Origin: Acidimicrobiia bacterium
Lineage (GTDB): Bacteria; Actinomycetota; Acidimicrobiia; Spongiisociales; UBA5794
Reading direction: 5' to 3'
Length of the DNA stretch: 63,260 bases
NCBI GenBank assembly: GCA_036396535.1
Contig: DASWKR010000072.1
Location: forward strand, 1-63,260
Shown here: piece by piece, positions 15,965 through 24,596 of the stretch
Layout: each line of letters starts with the position of its first letter
Numbering within the stretch: position 1 is the stretch's first letter
Made by a program: the position numbers and the translations under genes
The notes under the pieces: generated by a model
Databases searched by the model: none
What the model was told of the DNA's origin: nothing
Seen by the model: the letters and a program-made list of their open reading frames with translations, nothing else

Positions 15965-18130
15965 TCAATCGGGGACCTCGGCCCCGCTCGGCCGCAGGTC
16001 GAGATTGCGCAGGAATTGGGCGTTGATCGCCACGATGACGGTCGATGCGCTCATCAACACCGCGGCCGCCGCCGGGGCCAGGACGATCCCGGCCCACGCC
16101 AGGACGCCTGCTGCCAGGGGGAGAGCCACCACGTTGTACCCCGTCGCCCATGCGAGGTTCTGCAGCATCTTTCGGTAACCCGCCTGAGAGAGCCGCCGGA
16201 TCCCGACCACGCCACGCGGGTCGTCCGAAGCGAGAACTATCCCGGCCGATTCGATGGCGACGTCCGTGCCGGCGCCTATGGCGATCCCCACATCGGCTCT
16301 GGCGAGGGCGGGGGCGTCGTTGACCCCGTCGCCGACCATCGCCACCAGCAATCCCTGGCCTTGGAGCTTCTCGACTTCGTGATGCTTGTCCTCCGGCAGC
16401 ACTTCGGCGAGCACCTGGTCGATGCCGAGCTCGGATGCGACCGCCTCCGCCACTTGGCGGGCGTCGCCGGTGATGAGGGCGATCCTCACGCCGAGGCTGT
16501 GGAGCTCATCGACCGCCTGGCGTGACTCGGGACGGATTTCGTCCTCCAGGGCGAGGGCACCCGCCACTCGACCGTCCACCACCACGAAGAGGATGGCGGC
16601 GCCCCGATCGCTCCAAGCGTCGACGGACGCTTCGAGATCTGCCGGAACTGCGAGACTCCGCTCCCTCAAGAGGTTGGGGCCGCCTACCGCCACGACGGTG
16701 TCTCCCACGGCGGCCTCCACACCCCGACCGGACATGGACGTGAATCCGCTCGCCGCGGGAACGTCGCCGCGCAACGTCGCTTCGGCGACGATCGCTCGTG
16801 CGAGTGGATGCTCCGAGTCGGATTCGACTGCGGCGGCGAGCGCCAGGAGGCGATCGTCTCCGATCTCCGTGGTCGTGATCCCGCTGACCCGGTGGCTTCC
16901 CTTCGTGAGCGTCCCCGTCTTGTCGAACAACACGATGTCGATGTTGCGCATCTGCTCCAGCGCCAGCCTGTCCCTGACCAGGATCCCGTTGCGGGCGGCG
17001 AGTCCGGTCGAGATGGCGATGACGAGGGGGATGGCGAGACCGAGGGCGTGGGGACAGGCGATGACGAGGACTGCGACGGTCCTCACCACCGCCTCCTCCG
17101 GCTGGTCTACGACGAGCCAAGCGGCAACGGTGACGACGGCCGCGCCGACGGCGACGTAGAACAGAACGGCCGCCGCTCTGTCTGCGAGCACCTGGGCCCG
17201 CGAACGCGATTCCTGGGCCTGGGCCACGAGGCGCTGGATGCCGGCGAGGGCGGTGTCGTCACCCACCGCTTCGACCTCGACCCGAATTGCGTTGTCGGTC
17301 GCCACCGTGCCGGCGATCACCTTGGCGCCGAGCTGCTTGGGGACGGGCTTGGACTCTCCGGTGACCATCGACTCGTCGAGCTCGGCGGCGCCCTCGGTGA
17401 CCACGCCGTCCGCCGGCACCCTCGAGCCCGGGCGGACCAGCACGACGTCACCGACGGTGAGAGCCGCGATCGCCACCTGCTCCGTACCGTCGCGGGTGAT
17501 CCTCTCCGCCTCGTCCGGCAGCAGCTCGGCGAGCGCCGCCAGAGCGCTGCTGGCCTGGCCGATCGCCCTCATCTCCATCCAGTGGCCCAACAGCATGATC
17601 GTTATGAGCGCAGCCAGCTCCCACCAGAACTCGAGATCGAACCAGCCGAGCGTGGTCGCCATCGAGGCTGCGAAGGCGACCGTGATCGCCATCCCGATCA
17701 GGAGCATCATGCCCGGCTGGCGGTCGCGCACCTCTGCGACAGCGCCTCGGAGAAACGGTGAGCCTCCGTACACGAATATCGCGGTCCCGAGCACCGGCGA
17801 CAGCCAGTCCGACCCCGGAAACGTGGGAGCCGTGTAGTCGAACCACTCCTGGATCGTCTCGCTGTACACGACGACGGGAACGGTCAGCGCCAGCGAGAGC
17901 CAGAACCTGTCGCGGAACATGGCGAGGCTGTGCCCTGCGTGCTTGTCGTGGCCCGAGTGACCGTTGGCCGCATGATCGTTCTCAGAGTGACCAACGCCGG
18001 ACTGACCACTGCCGGAGTCACCGGTGCCGGAGTGGCGGACCTCCTCGGCGGTGTGTTGGCCATGGTGGCCCGCCGGGTGCACCGGTGGCGATCCACCGTC
18101 CCTTTCACGGCCATGGGGCTCCTGGGTCAT
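15965..18130 (-). CDS. copB: Copper-translocating P1B-type ATPase, CopB-like
   Basis: Heavy-metal pump of 721 residues. The N-terminus has no Cys-type HMA domain but a His-rich stretch of about 65 residues (HHGQH, GHSGHDKHAGHS), typical of CopB. The membrane motif is CPH at 359-361 instead of CPC, the phosphorylation Asp is Asp403 in FDKTGTLTKG, the SEHPLARAI motif follows, and the hinge is VGDGVNDAPALARAD. These mark the P1B-3 class, which exports Cu(II) or Cu(I). ATG at 18130 follows GGGAGG; an upstream ATG at 18181 lacks a site. No CsoR or chaperone gene is adjacent. Confidence 0.93.
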   Translation of the reverse strand: MTQEPHGRERDGGSPPVHPAGHHGQHTAEEVRHSGTGDSGSGQSGVGHSENDHAANGHSGHDKHAGHSLAMFRDRFWLSLALTVPVVVYSETIQEWFDYTAPTFPGSDWLSPVLGTAIFVYGGSPFLRGAVAEVRDRQPGMMLLIGMAITVAFAASMATTLGWFDLEFWWELAALITIMLLGHWMEMRAIGQASSALAALAELLPDEAERITRDGTEQVAIAALTVGDVVLVRPGSRVPADGVVTEGAAELDESMVTGESKPVPKQLGAKVIAGTVATDNAIRVEVEAVGDDTALAGIQRLVAQAQESRSRAQVLADRAAAVLFYVAVGAAVVTVAAWLVVDQPEEAVVRTVAVLVIACPHALGLAIPLVIAISTGLAARNGILVRDRLALEQMRNIDIVLFDKTGTLTKGSHRVSGITTTEIGDDRLLALAAAVESDSEHPLARAIVAEATLRGDVPAASGFTSMSGRGVEAAVGDTVVAVGGPNLLRERSLAVPADLEASVDAWSDRGAAILFVVVDGRVAGALALEDEIRPESRQAVDELHSLGVRIALITGDARQVAEAVASELGIDQVLAEVLPEDKHHEVEKLQGQGLLVAMVGDGVNDAPALARADVGIAIGAGTDVAIESAGIVLASDDPRGVVGIRRLSQAGYRKMLQNLAWATGYNVVALPLAAGVLAWAGIVLAPAAAAVLMSASTVIVAINAQFLRNLDLRPSGAEVPD

Positions 18131-18221
18131 GCCAACCGAACCTCCCGCGATCACACCGTTCCGCATCGCGTGCCCTGTCAATACATCATCTCATCTCGGC
18201 GGGACGGCGACGCCAGCATCC

Positions 18222-18275
18222 TCCGTTCCTGCGTCCACTCATCGCATCTGTGCGATGCACGGACGCAGGAACGGA
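18222..18275. repeat. Palindromic intergenic element, copy B
   Basis: 54-nt element with a perfect 15-bp outer stem (TCCGTTCCTGCGTCC / its complement) and a perfect inner stem ATCGCA/TGCGAT with a 4-nt loop. It begins 20 nt beyond the ligD stop. It is the most perfect of the three copies and fits a bidirectional terminator. Confidence 0.75.
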
Positions 18276-18294
18276 AAGGACGACCTCCTCGTCG

Positions 18295-19773
18295 CTATCC
18301 CGCCGGCGAAAGCTGGTCGAAGGTGCACTCGTCAGGACGCTTGTCGTCGCGGAGCCCTTGGAACGAAGGGGCGCGCAGCATGCCGGCTGCGGTCACCTGG
18401 CGGTACTCGACCTTGGCGACCAGTACAGGCGGCACCCAATGAGCTCGCCGCAGGTCGGGTCTGGCGCGCAACACCGACTCGTCGAACGGCGGGGGTGCCG
18501 CTCCCAGACCGGCGAGCGCGGCGTGGGTCTCGGCGAGCGAAGCTCGGTCGAACCCGGTCCCGACGTTGCCCACGAAGCGCAGCGCCCCACCGTCGTAGAC
18601 GGCTGCCACCAGCGATCCGAGGGTTCCCGCACGGTTCCCCTCCCCTTCCGTCCAGCCGACGACCACGACGTCGGCGTCGAACGTGACCTTGACCTTGAGC
18701 CATGACCGCGACCTGGCGCCGGGTTCGTAGCGCGAGGTCAGCTTCTTGGCGACGACGCCCTCGAGCCCCTGGTTTGCCGACGCCTCGAAGAGGGCGACCC
18801 CGCTGGCCTCGATGCGCGGCGAGAGCTGGAGGACGTCGGAGGTCACCAGGGTCTCCTCGAGCAGCGAGCGCCGCTCGTGATACGGGCGGCTCGTCAGGTC
18901 ACGTCCGTCGAGGTAGAGCAGGTCGAAGGCGATGTATGCGACGGGGATGCGCTTGGAAAGGCCGGCGAGCTGGCGCTCGTCGCGCACGTGCATCCGTTGC
19001 TGGAGGCGCTGGAAGGACGGGATGCCATCGGCGAACGCCACGATCTCGCCGTCGAGCATCGCGTCCAAGGCGACGAGCTGGTCGTGGATCCTCTGGAGCT
19101 CCGGGTAGCCGTTCGTGACGTCCCGGCCGTTGCGAGTGATGAGACGGGTTGCGGTGTCACACGACGCGATCGCCCTGATCCCGTCCCACTTCGGCTCGAA
19201 CGCCCATTCGGGATCGTCGAACGGCTGCGCCGCCAGGGTGGCGAGCATCGGCTCGGGCGGCGGAGGCTCGTCCGGCGGCGGTCGTTCGTCGACGGAGAGG
19301 ATCGCCAGCCACTCGCCCTTGCTTCCTCGGCTCTTCGTCCTGACGAGGTGATAGACGCCGCGCTGGCGATTCCCCTCGAGCCGCACCGTGAGCTTGGTGT
19401 CGTCGCGATCGACGATCTCGTAGGTGCCCTCGTCGAAGATGCGGACCTCCCCTGCGCCGTAGTTGCCCTCGGCGATGCTGCCCGAGAACGTCGCGTACTC
19501 GATCGGGTGATCCTCGGTGCGGATCGCCAGGGCACGTTGACCCTTGGTGCGCGGCAGCCCCTTCGGGATCGCCCAAGAGACGAGCACCGGAGTCGAGCCG
19601 TTGAGCATCTCCAGCCGGAAGTCGTGGTGGAGCCGGGTTGCGTGGTGCTGCTGGATGACGAAGAGCTCCCCGGGTGGCGCCGTCGCCGGGTCGACGTCTC
19701 CGGACACGGCGGGCGGGGGCGGCTCGGGAGTCGTCTCGAACCGGCGCTTCCGCTCGTACTCGCTTCCCGTCAT
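18295..19773 (-). CDS. ligD: LigD-type DNA ligase: phosphoesterase plus ATP-dependent ligase
   Basis: DNA end-joining enzyme of 492 residues. Residues ~35-170 are the 3'-phosphoesterase domain (RLHHDFRLEM at 47-56, WAIPKG, GNYGAGEV). Residues ~180-490 are the ATP-dependent ligase domain with the nucleotidyl Lys195 in EPKWDGIR and the later GLEGVVAKKL and SWLKVK motifs, then an OB fold. The primase-polymerase domain of full LigD is absent, and no ku gene lies in the window. Encoded downstream of the F420-type oxidoreductase, probably in one transcript. The palindromic element at 18222 follows it. Confidence 0.92.
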   Translation of the reverse strand: MTGSEYERKRRFETTPEPPPPAVSGDVDPATAPPGELFVIQQHHATRLHHDFRLEMLNGSTPVLVSWAIPKGLPRTKGQRALAIRTEDHPIEYATFSGSIAEGNYGAGEVRIFDEGTYEIVDRDDTKLTVRLEGNRQRGVYHLVRTKSRGSKGEWLAILSVDERPPPDEPPPPEPMLATLAAQPFDDPEWAFEPKWDGIRAIASCDTATRLITRNGRDVTNGYPELQRIHDQLVALDAMLDGEIVAFADGIPSFQRLQQRMHVRDERQLAGLSKRIPVAYIAFDLLYLDGRDLTSRPYHERRSLLEETLVTSDVLQLSPRIEASGVALFEASANQGLEGVVAKKLTSRYEPGARSRSWLKVKVTFDADVVVVGWTEGEGNRAGTLGSLVAAVYDGGALRFVGNVGTGFDRASLAETHAALAGLGAAPPPFDESVLRARPDLRRAHWVPPVLVAKVEYRQVTAAGMLRAPSFQGLRDDKRPDECTFDQLSPAG

Positions 19774-19788
19774 GCTCTCACCCGACCG

Positions 19789-19875
19789 TCATGCCTGCTT
19801 GCGCTCGTGGTGGAGCCGGCAGACGAGGTACTCGGCTGGGACCTCGCAGAACCATCCGTGGCGTCCGCAACTCAC
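19789..19875 (-). CDS. Possible 28-residue Cys/His-rich protein
   Basis: Small reading frame whose GTG overlaps the stop of the oxidoreductase gene (GTGA) and which ends 15 nt before ligD. The product has Cys3, His6, Cys10, Cys19, His22 and His23, a C-x2-H-x3-C-x8-C-x2-H pattern that could bind one zinc. There is no strong ribosome site, so translation would depend on coupling. I do not recognise a family; it may be chance, but the metal-ligand spacing is notable for so short a frame. Confidence 0.35.
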   Translation of the reverse strand: MSCGRHGWFCEVPAEYLVCRLHHERKQA

Positions 19876-20828
19876 CTCAGGTGAGGAAGGACGTCCGACG
19901 CCACCAGTTCGAGGCTGTCGTACCGGCCCATGTCGTAGAAGTAGAGCATCATCTCGACGCAGCCCGCTTGGCGGTACGCACCGAGGATCTCGGTGACCTC
20001 GCCGACGGTTCCGACGAGATGCTCCTCCCTGAACTCGTCCGGCGTGGTTCCGCGGCGCTCCGCCGCCACCTCGAGACGAGCTGCCACCTCAGCGTCGTCG
20101 CGACCCACGACCGACATGAGGTGCGCCGTCCTGCCGATCTCCTCGAAGTCGCGACCGACGGCCTCGCAATGGTCGGCGAGGATGCCCGACAGCTCGATGA
20201 ACTCGGCGACGTCGCCCGAGAAGTTCGAGAAGTCACCGTACCGAGCGACGATCCGCAGCGTCCGCTTCGGCCCGCCGCCCGCGATCCACAGGGGCGGGTG
20301 GGGATGCTGCACGGAGCGGGGTCGCGTGATGGCGCCCTCGATCCGATAGTGCTCACCCGAGAAGTGGGCTTCGTCCTTGGTCCACATCTCGATGAGGACC
20401 TGGGCGGCTTCCTCGAGCATGTCGAGGCGGACCGACGCCCGCGGGAACTCGTAGCCGTAGCCCTTGAACTCCTTGTCCGACCATCCGGCGCCGATGCCGA
20501 CATCGAGGCGGCCTCCGGCGATGGCGTCGACCGTCAGGGCTTGCTTGGCCAGCAGCGAGGGCGACCGGTAGGCGACACAGGTGCACATCTGACCTATCCG
20601 AACCCGCTCGGTGACGGTGGCGAGCGCCGCCATGAGGCTCCACGCCTCGAAGACGCTCTCCTGGGCGACCATGGGGTGAGTGTGGAAGTGGTCATAGACC
20701 CACAACGAGTCGTACCCGACCTCTTCGATGGTGCGCGCCGTGTCGAGGATCCGCGCCCACTGGTCCTCGACGGGAACTCCAACGAGGTCGAGCTTCCAGC
20801 CCTGCGGCACGAACGTCCCGAGACGCAT
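19872..20828 (-). CDS. LLM-class F420-dependent oxidoreductase (1)
   Basis: Luciferase-fold enzyme of 318 residues, probably using coenzyme F420. LGTFVPQGWKLDL opens the barrel, ARTIEEVGYDSLWVYDHFH is the usual first-helix region, GGRLDVGIGAGW binds the cofactor phosphate and PPLWIAGGGPKRTLRIVARYGD is the family hallmark. F420 rather than FMN use is inferred from the subfamily and an actinobacterial origin. ATG at 20828 is preceded by GAGGAG. It is first of a likely transcript with ligD; the pairing has no obvious metabolic logic. Confidence 0.88.
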   Translation of the reverse strand: MRLGTFVPQGWKLDLVGVPVEDQWARILDTARTIEEVGYDSLWVYDHFHTHPMVAQESVFEAWSLMAALATVTERVRIGQMCTCVAYRSPSLLAKQALTVDAIAGGRLDVGIGAGWSDKEFKGYGYEFPRASVRLDMLEEAAQVLIEMWTKDEAHFSGEHYRIEGAITRPRSVQHPHPPLWIAGGGPKRTLRIVARYGDFSNFSGDVAEFIELSGILADHCEAVGRDFEEIGRTAHLMSVVGRDDAEVAARLEVAAERRGTTPDEFREEHLVGTVGEVTEILGAYRQAGCVEMMLYFYDMGRYDSLELVASDVLPHLR

Positions 20829-20974
20829 CACGACTCCTCAATGGCGGCGAAACGACGAGGGAGGGACGGTAACCGAGGCTGGCCGCGTGGAAATGCGACC
20901 GGTGGCAGGTCAGGTCTCGAGTTCCAGCCCGACGCCGTCGTGGAGGTGCGATCCGGCATGGCGGGCTCGACGGG

Positions 20975-21454
20975 TCAACCTGCCAGCAGCTCGTCCAAAC
21001 GCTCGTAGGCCTCGCGGAGGCCGTCCTCCATACCGCTGGCGACGAAGGCGTCGCGGCCCTCGAACGTGTCGACCAGCGACGTCGACGTCAGGAGGGTGCG
21101 GCCGTCGCCGGTGTCTTCGAAGACGAGACGCTCGAGAGCTACGCCGTCTGGAACCCCCTCGTACGTGAAGGTCTGGACGATCGTCTCCGACGGCCGCACT
21201 TCGTGGAAGCAGCCGTGGAATCCGTACTCGCTACCGTCGCTGACGTGCAGGTATCGATACGACCCTCCGGTGCGGCAGTCGAAGTGGTCGATCCGCATCT
21301 CGTGGCGGCGCGGCCCGAGCCACTGGACGACCAGCTCAGGATCGGTGTGAGCCCGAAAGACCTTCTCCCTGGGGGCGTCGAATCCCCGGATGATTCGGAC
21401 GAGGGGGACGTCGGGGTCGGAGATGATCTCGGTCTCGTGGGTGTTCGTGGTCAT
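20975..21454 (-). CDS. AHSA1/SRPBCC-domain protein (2)
   Basis: START-fold protein of 159 residues: IIRGFDAPREKVFRAHTDPELVVQWLGP is the classic AHSA1 opening, and WLGPRRHEM and GGSYRYLHVSDGSEYGFHGCFHEV continue the family pattern. The end SGMEDGLREAYERLDELLA is the closing helix. It overlaps the ArsR gene (ATGA), which precedes it. The gene order is the reverse of the pair at 10007-10701. Ligand unknown. Confidence 0.9.
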   Translation of the reverse strand: MTTNTHETEIISDPDVPLVRIIRGFDAPREKVFRAHTDPELVVQWLGPRRHEMRIDHFDCRTGGSYRYLHVSDGSEYGFHGCFHEVRPSETIVQTFTYEGVPDGVALERLVFEDTGDGRTLLTSTSLVDTFEGRDAFVASGMEDGLREAYERLDELLAG

Positions 21455-21813
21455 CGCGGTGCTCCTGTCTCTGGTGGCATGGGTTCGATGTCGTCCGGCA
21501 TGGTCCGGAGGAGGCCGTCGAGGCGGCGGTACCGCTCCTCGGCCCGGAGGCGGTAGCGCTCTATCCATTTGGTCATCAAGTCGAAGACCTCCGCTTCGAG
21601 GTGCACTGGGCGACGCTGGGCATCCTGGCTGCGGCTCACCAGTCCGGCACCCTCCAACACCTTGAGGTGCTTCGAGACCGCCTGCACGGTCACGTCGTAG
21701 GGCCGGGCCAGCTCGCCGACGGTGGCGTCTCCGATGGCGAGCCTCGCCACGATGTCGCGCCTGGTCGGGTCGGCCAATGCCGAGAACATCTTCGAAAGCG
21801 GATCTGCCGTCAC
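21451..21813 (-). CDS. ArsR-family transcriptional regulator (2)
   Basis: Winged-helix repressor of 120 residues. MFSALADPTRRDIVARLA is the ArsR signature, VTVQAVSKHLKVLEGAGLVSRS is the recognition helix and wing, and an extended C-terminal helix (LMTKWIERYRLRAEERY) serves dimerization, as in SRPBCC-linked ArsRs. GTG at 21813 follows GGAGGGC. Two matching inverted repeats upstream (21828-21849 and 21879-21894) are probable operators, so it likely represses its own operon. Confidence 0.92.
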   Translation of the reverse strand: MTADPLSKMFSALADPTRRDIVARLAIGDATVGELARPYDVTVQAVSKHLKVLEGAGLVSRSQDAQRRPVHLEAEVFDLMTKWIERYRLRAEERYRRLDGLLRTMPDDIEPMPPETGAPR

Positions 21814-21827
21814 ACTCGCCCTCCATG

Positions 21828-21894
21828 TATTCAACCATTCGGTTGAATACGCGACCCTAGGGCTCGCGACTCCTTTCGTCAACCCAATGGTTGA
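21828..21894. promoter_or_regulatory. Two ArsR operators upstream of ArsR-SRPBCC (2)
   Basis: Arms TATTCAACC and GGTTGAATA at 21828-21849 form a perfect 9-bp inverted repeat around ATTC. A second site, TCAACC and GGTTGA around CAAT, is at 21879-21894. The centres are 48 bp apart. The core CAAC-N6-GTTG is the same as in the first operator of the other ArsR pair. Confidence 0.7.
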
Positions 21895-22186
21895 GGAACT
21901 TCCCGCATCTCCGCAGCAACGGCCGCCCCGGCTGACCAGGGATCTCGCCGAGCATCGCCAGCGAAACCGTCGCAGCTGACGCGAGGAGCGCCGACTCTCA
22001 TGGTCCCCCAGATCCGTGGGACGCCGACGGCCGGGTAGCCCGTGCAACGGAGTACGCTTGTTGGTGTTGGCGCCTCGGTCGCTGATTCACTTGCTCGCAG
22101 AACCTCCGCTTTGACATCCGGTTCTCCTGCTGGAAGGTGATCCACCTCGGCTCGCCTCCTAGTGGGCGCCATCAGGGAAGGATGCA
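21895..22186. other. Leader region of the glycosyltransferase gene
   Basis: About 290 bp between the second ArsR operator and the gene at 22187. A TTGACA hexamer is present at 22112-22117, but no good -10 follows at the usual distance. I see no RNA gene, repeat or credible small ORF. Confidence 0.4.
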
Positions 22187-23371
22187 ATGAGAAACGGCGC
22201 GCATGGTTCGTCGATCGGCTTCGTGAGCACGTATCCGCCGACGGTTTGCGGGTTGGCCAGCTTCACGGCTTCGCTGGTCGACGCCGTTGCCCTGGGTCGC
22301 GGTTCTCGGGCCGGCCTCGGGGTCGTCGACGTCGGTGACAACTGGGCGGACGCCTCACGACGGGATGTGGTGTTCCACCACTCGATCGGACACGGCCCCT
22401 CATTGGAGCGGGCGACGCGGATACTGAACTCGTACGACACGGTGTCGATTCAGCACGAGTTCGGGATCTTCTCCGGACCCGACGGTGATGAGGTTCTCGA
22501 CCTCGTCTCCGGGCTCACGGTTCCGACGGCCGTCACGTTTCACACGGTGCTCGACGAGCCGAGCCGCCATCAGAGGACGATCATCCGACATCTCGCCGAA
22601 CGTGCCGACCGGTCTGTGGTGATGAGCGAGACCGCAGCTGACAGGCTCATCCGTCGGTACGGCTCCGACCCGGATCGGATCGAGGTCATCCCACACGGCG
22701 CCGATGCCCTCTTCGGCGGACCTTCGCTGGTCGCCGGCGACCGCCCGCTCGTTCTGACCTGGGGTCTGATCGGGCCCGGCAAGGGCTTGGAGTGGGTGAT
22801 CGAGGCCTTCGCCGGCCTGGCCGATCTGGAGCCCCTTCCCCGCTACCTGATCGCCGGTGCAACCCACCCCCACGTCATCGAGTCCTCCGGCGAGGCGTAC
22901 CGGGAAGGCTTGGTCTCGCTCGTGCGCCGTCTCGGGTTGGAGGAGATGATCGAGTTCGACGACCGGTACCTCGACCGCAGGAGTCTCGCCCTCATGGTGC
23001 GGAGCGCCGATCTCGTCGTCCTCCCGTACGCATCGACCGAACAGGTGACGTCCGGGGTATTGGTGGAGGCGATCGCCGCGGCGAAGCCGGTGATCGCCAC
23101 CCGGTTTCCCCATGCGGTGGAACTGCTCTCTGAAGGAGCCGGAATCACCGTGCCGCATGGCGATCCCGCCTCGATGACGTCCGAGCTGCGACGCCTGCTG
23201 ACCGACCGCCGGTTGACGTCGCGTATGCGAATGGATGCTCGCAGGCTGGCGGACGGCTGGTTCTGGCCCACCATCGGACGGCGATTCGGCTCGATGATGT
23301 CAGACATGGCAGACGCCCGACGGTCTGCTCACCGGCGTGCGGGCCAGGAGGTGGCGCGTGTCGCCGGATGA
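22187..23371 (+). CDS. Glycosyltransferase family 4 protein
   Basis: GT-B fold glycosyltransferase of 394 residues, probably using a sugar nucleotide. IGFVSTYPPTVCGLASFTASLVDA is the typical N-terminal loop and helix (TYPPxxCGLA), SVVMSETAADRLIRRYG starts the second domain, and IEVIPHGAD followed by LTWGLIGPGKGLEWVIEAF is the GT4 C-domain start. The acceptor-domain EX7E-like region is VTSGVLVEAIAAAKPVIAT. GGAAGG precedes ATG 22187. It overlaps the next gene by 14 nt, so the two act together. Confidence 0.9.
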   Translation: MRNGAHGSSIGFVSTYPPTVCGLASFTASLVDAVALGRGSRAGLGVVDVGDNWADASRRDVVFHHSIGHGPSLERATRILNSYDTVSIQHEFGIFSGPDGDEVLDLVSGLTVPTAVTFHTVLDEPSRHQRTIIRHLAERADRSVVMSETAADRLIRRYGSDPDRIEVIPHGADALFGGPSLVAGDRPLVLTWGLIGPGKGLEWVIEAFAGLADLEPLPRYLIAGATHPHVIESSGEAYREGLVSLVRRLGLEEMIEFDDRYLDRRSLALMVRSADLVVLPYASTEQVTSGVLVEAIAAAKPVIATRFPHAVELLSEGAGITVPHGDPASMTSELRRLLTDRRLTSRMRMDARRLADGWFWPTIGRRFGSMMSDMADARRSAHRRAGQEVARVAG

Positions 23372-24449
23372 ATGGGCCGACCGGTCGGGCCATCCTGCTG
23401 CCCCGTCGTCCGGCTGGCGGACACGATTGCCGGCGCCGGCATTCGATCACCTCGCGCGGCTCACCGACACAACGGGGTTGTGGGAACACGCGCGGGCTTC
23501 GACACCACGCATCGAGCACGGCTTTTGCACCGACGACAACGCCAGGGCCCTCATCGTCGTGTCACGAGAACCGGCGCCGTCCGACGGCGTCGTGGATCTC
23601 GCTGCCACGTATCTCGAGTTCGTGCTGGAGGCCCGAACCGCCTCAGGTCGATTTCACAATCGCCGCAACGCAAGCGGAGCCTGGACCGACGACGTCGGCG
23701 GCGACGACTGCCAGGGTCGCGCCTGGTGGGGGCTGGGCACGGTTGCCCGGCTCGGGCACCTGCCGTGGATGCGTCAGGCCGGCGCAGACGCCTTCGCCAC
23801 CTGCACGTCGTTCGACTCGCCTCACCTGCGCGCCAATGCGTACGCCGCCCTCGGCGCGGTCGAGATGCTGGCGGCCGACCCGCTCCACCGAGCCGCCACG
23901 GAACTGCTCGAGCACACCTCGGGTGTCTTGCTCGACGCGGCGCGCAGGACGATCCCGTGGCCCGAGGCGCGCCTCACCTACGACAACGCGCGGTTGCCCG
24001 AGGCTCTGCTGGCGGCTGGAGCGACGCTGCATCGCCGCCATCTGATCCTCGTAGGCATTCGGCTGCTCGAGTGGTTGGCCCGAGTCGAGACGACGGGCGA
24101 CCACTTCAGCTTCACTCCCAACACCGGGTGGGCACTTGGTGACCCGCGCCCCGACTTCGACCAGCAGCCGATCGAGGCGTGGGCGATGGCCGAGGCCTGC
24201 CACAGGGCATGGTTGGTGACCGGCGAGGGGGCGTGGAGGGTCCGTGCGCTCAGGGCCGCCCAATGGCTCGTGGGGCGCAACGACACGGGGATGACGCTCT
24301 ACGACGACGCGACCGGGTCCACGTGCGACGGGTTGATGGAGAATGCGGTCAACGAGAACCGCGGGGCCGAGTCGACGCTCGCCGGCATCGGCGCCCTGCA
24401 GATCGCAGCCGAATACGCCGCCGCAGCTCCTGGTGCCACGACCATGTGA
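23358..24449 (+). CDS. Alpha/alpha-barrel glycosidase-like protein linked to GT4
   Basis: 363-residue protein with repeated aromatic and acidic helices typical of six-hairpin glycosidases (GH88/GH76-like fold); no specific family can be named. HGFCTDDNARALIVV, SGAWTDDVGGDDCQGRAWWGLG and the C-terminal MENAVNENRGAESTLAGIGALQIA look like a substrate groove with many Asp, Asn and Trp residues. GTG at 23358 lies inside the preceding gene and follows AGGAGG. The pairing with a glycosyltransferase suggests processing or remodelling of the glycan that enzyme makes. No signal peptide, so cytoplasmic. Confidence 0.7.
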   Translation: MSPDEWADRSGHPAAPSSGWRTRLPAPAFDHLARLTDTTGLWEHARASTPRIEHGFCTDDNARALIVVSREPAPSDGVVDLAATYLEFVLEARTASGRFHNRRNASGAWTDDVGGDDCQGRAWWGLGTVARLGHLPWMRQAGADAFATCTSFDSPHLRANAYAALGAVEMLAADPLHRAATELLEHTSGVLLDAARRTIPWPEARLTYDNARLPEALLAAGATLHRRHLILVGIRLLEWLARVETTGDHFSFTPNTGWALGDPRPDFDQQPIEAWAMAEACHRAWLVTGEGAWRVRALRAAQWLVGRNDTGMTLYDDATGSTCDGLMENAVNENRGAESTLAGIGALQIAAEYAAAAPGATTM

Positions 24450-24462
24450 CTGGGGCCAAGCC

Positions 24463-24494
24463 CTGTACCTCGGGACGGCTGTACCTCGGGACGG
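24463..24494. repeat. Perfect 16-bp tandem duplication
   Basis: CTGTACCTCGGGACGG occurs twice head to tail at 24463-24478 and 24479-24494, just past the barrel gene's stop. Noncoding; a recent slippage duplication is the simplest reading. Confidence 0.85.
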
Positions 24495-24596
24495 CGGGGA
24501 CGATGCCGGGCACGCCACGGCGGGGTGCCGGATACGGCTGGATCACGAGACCGATCGACTCACCGCGTCGTGACGGCGATGCGGTCGCCGGCTCCG

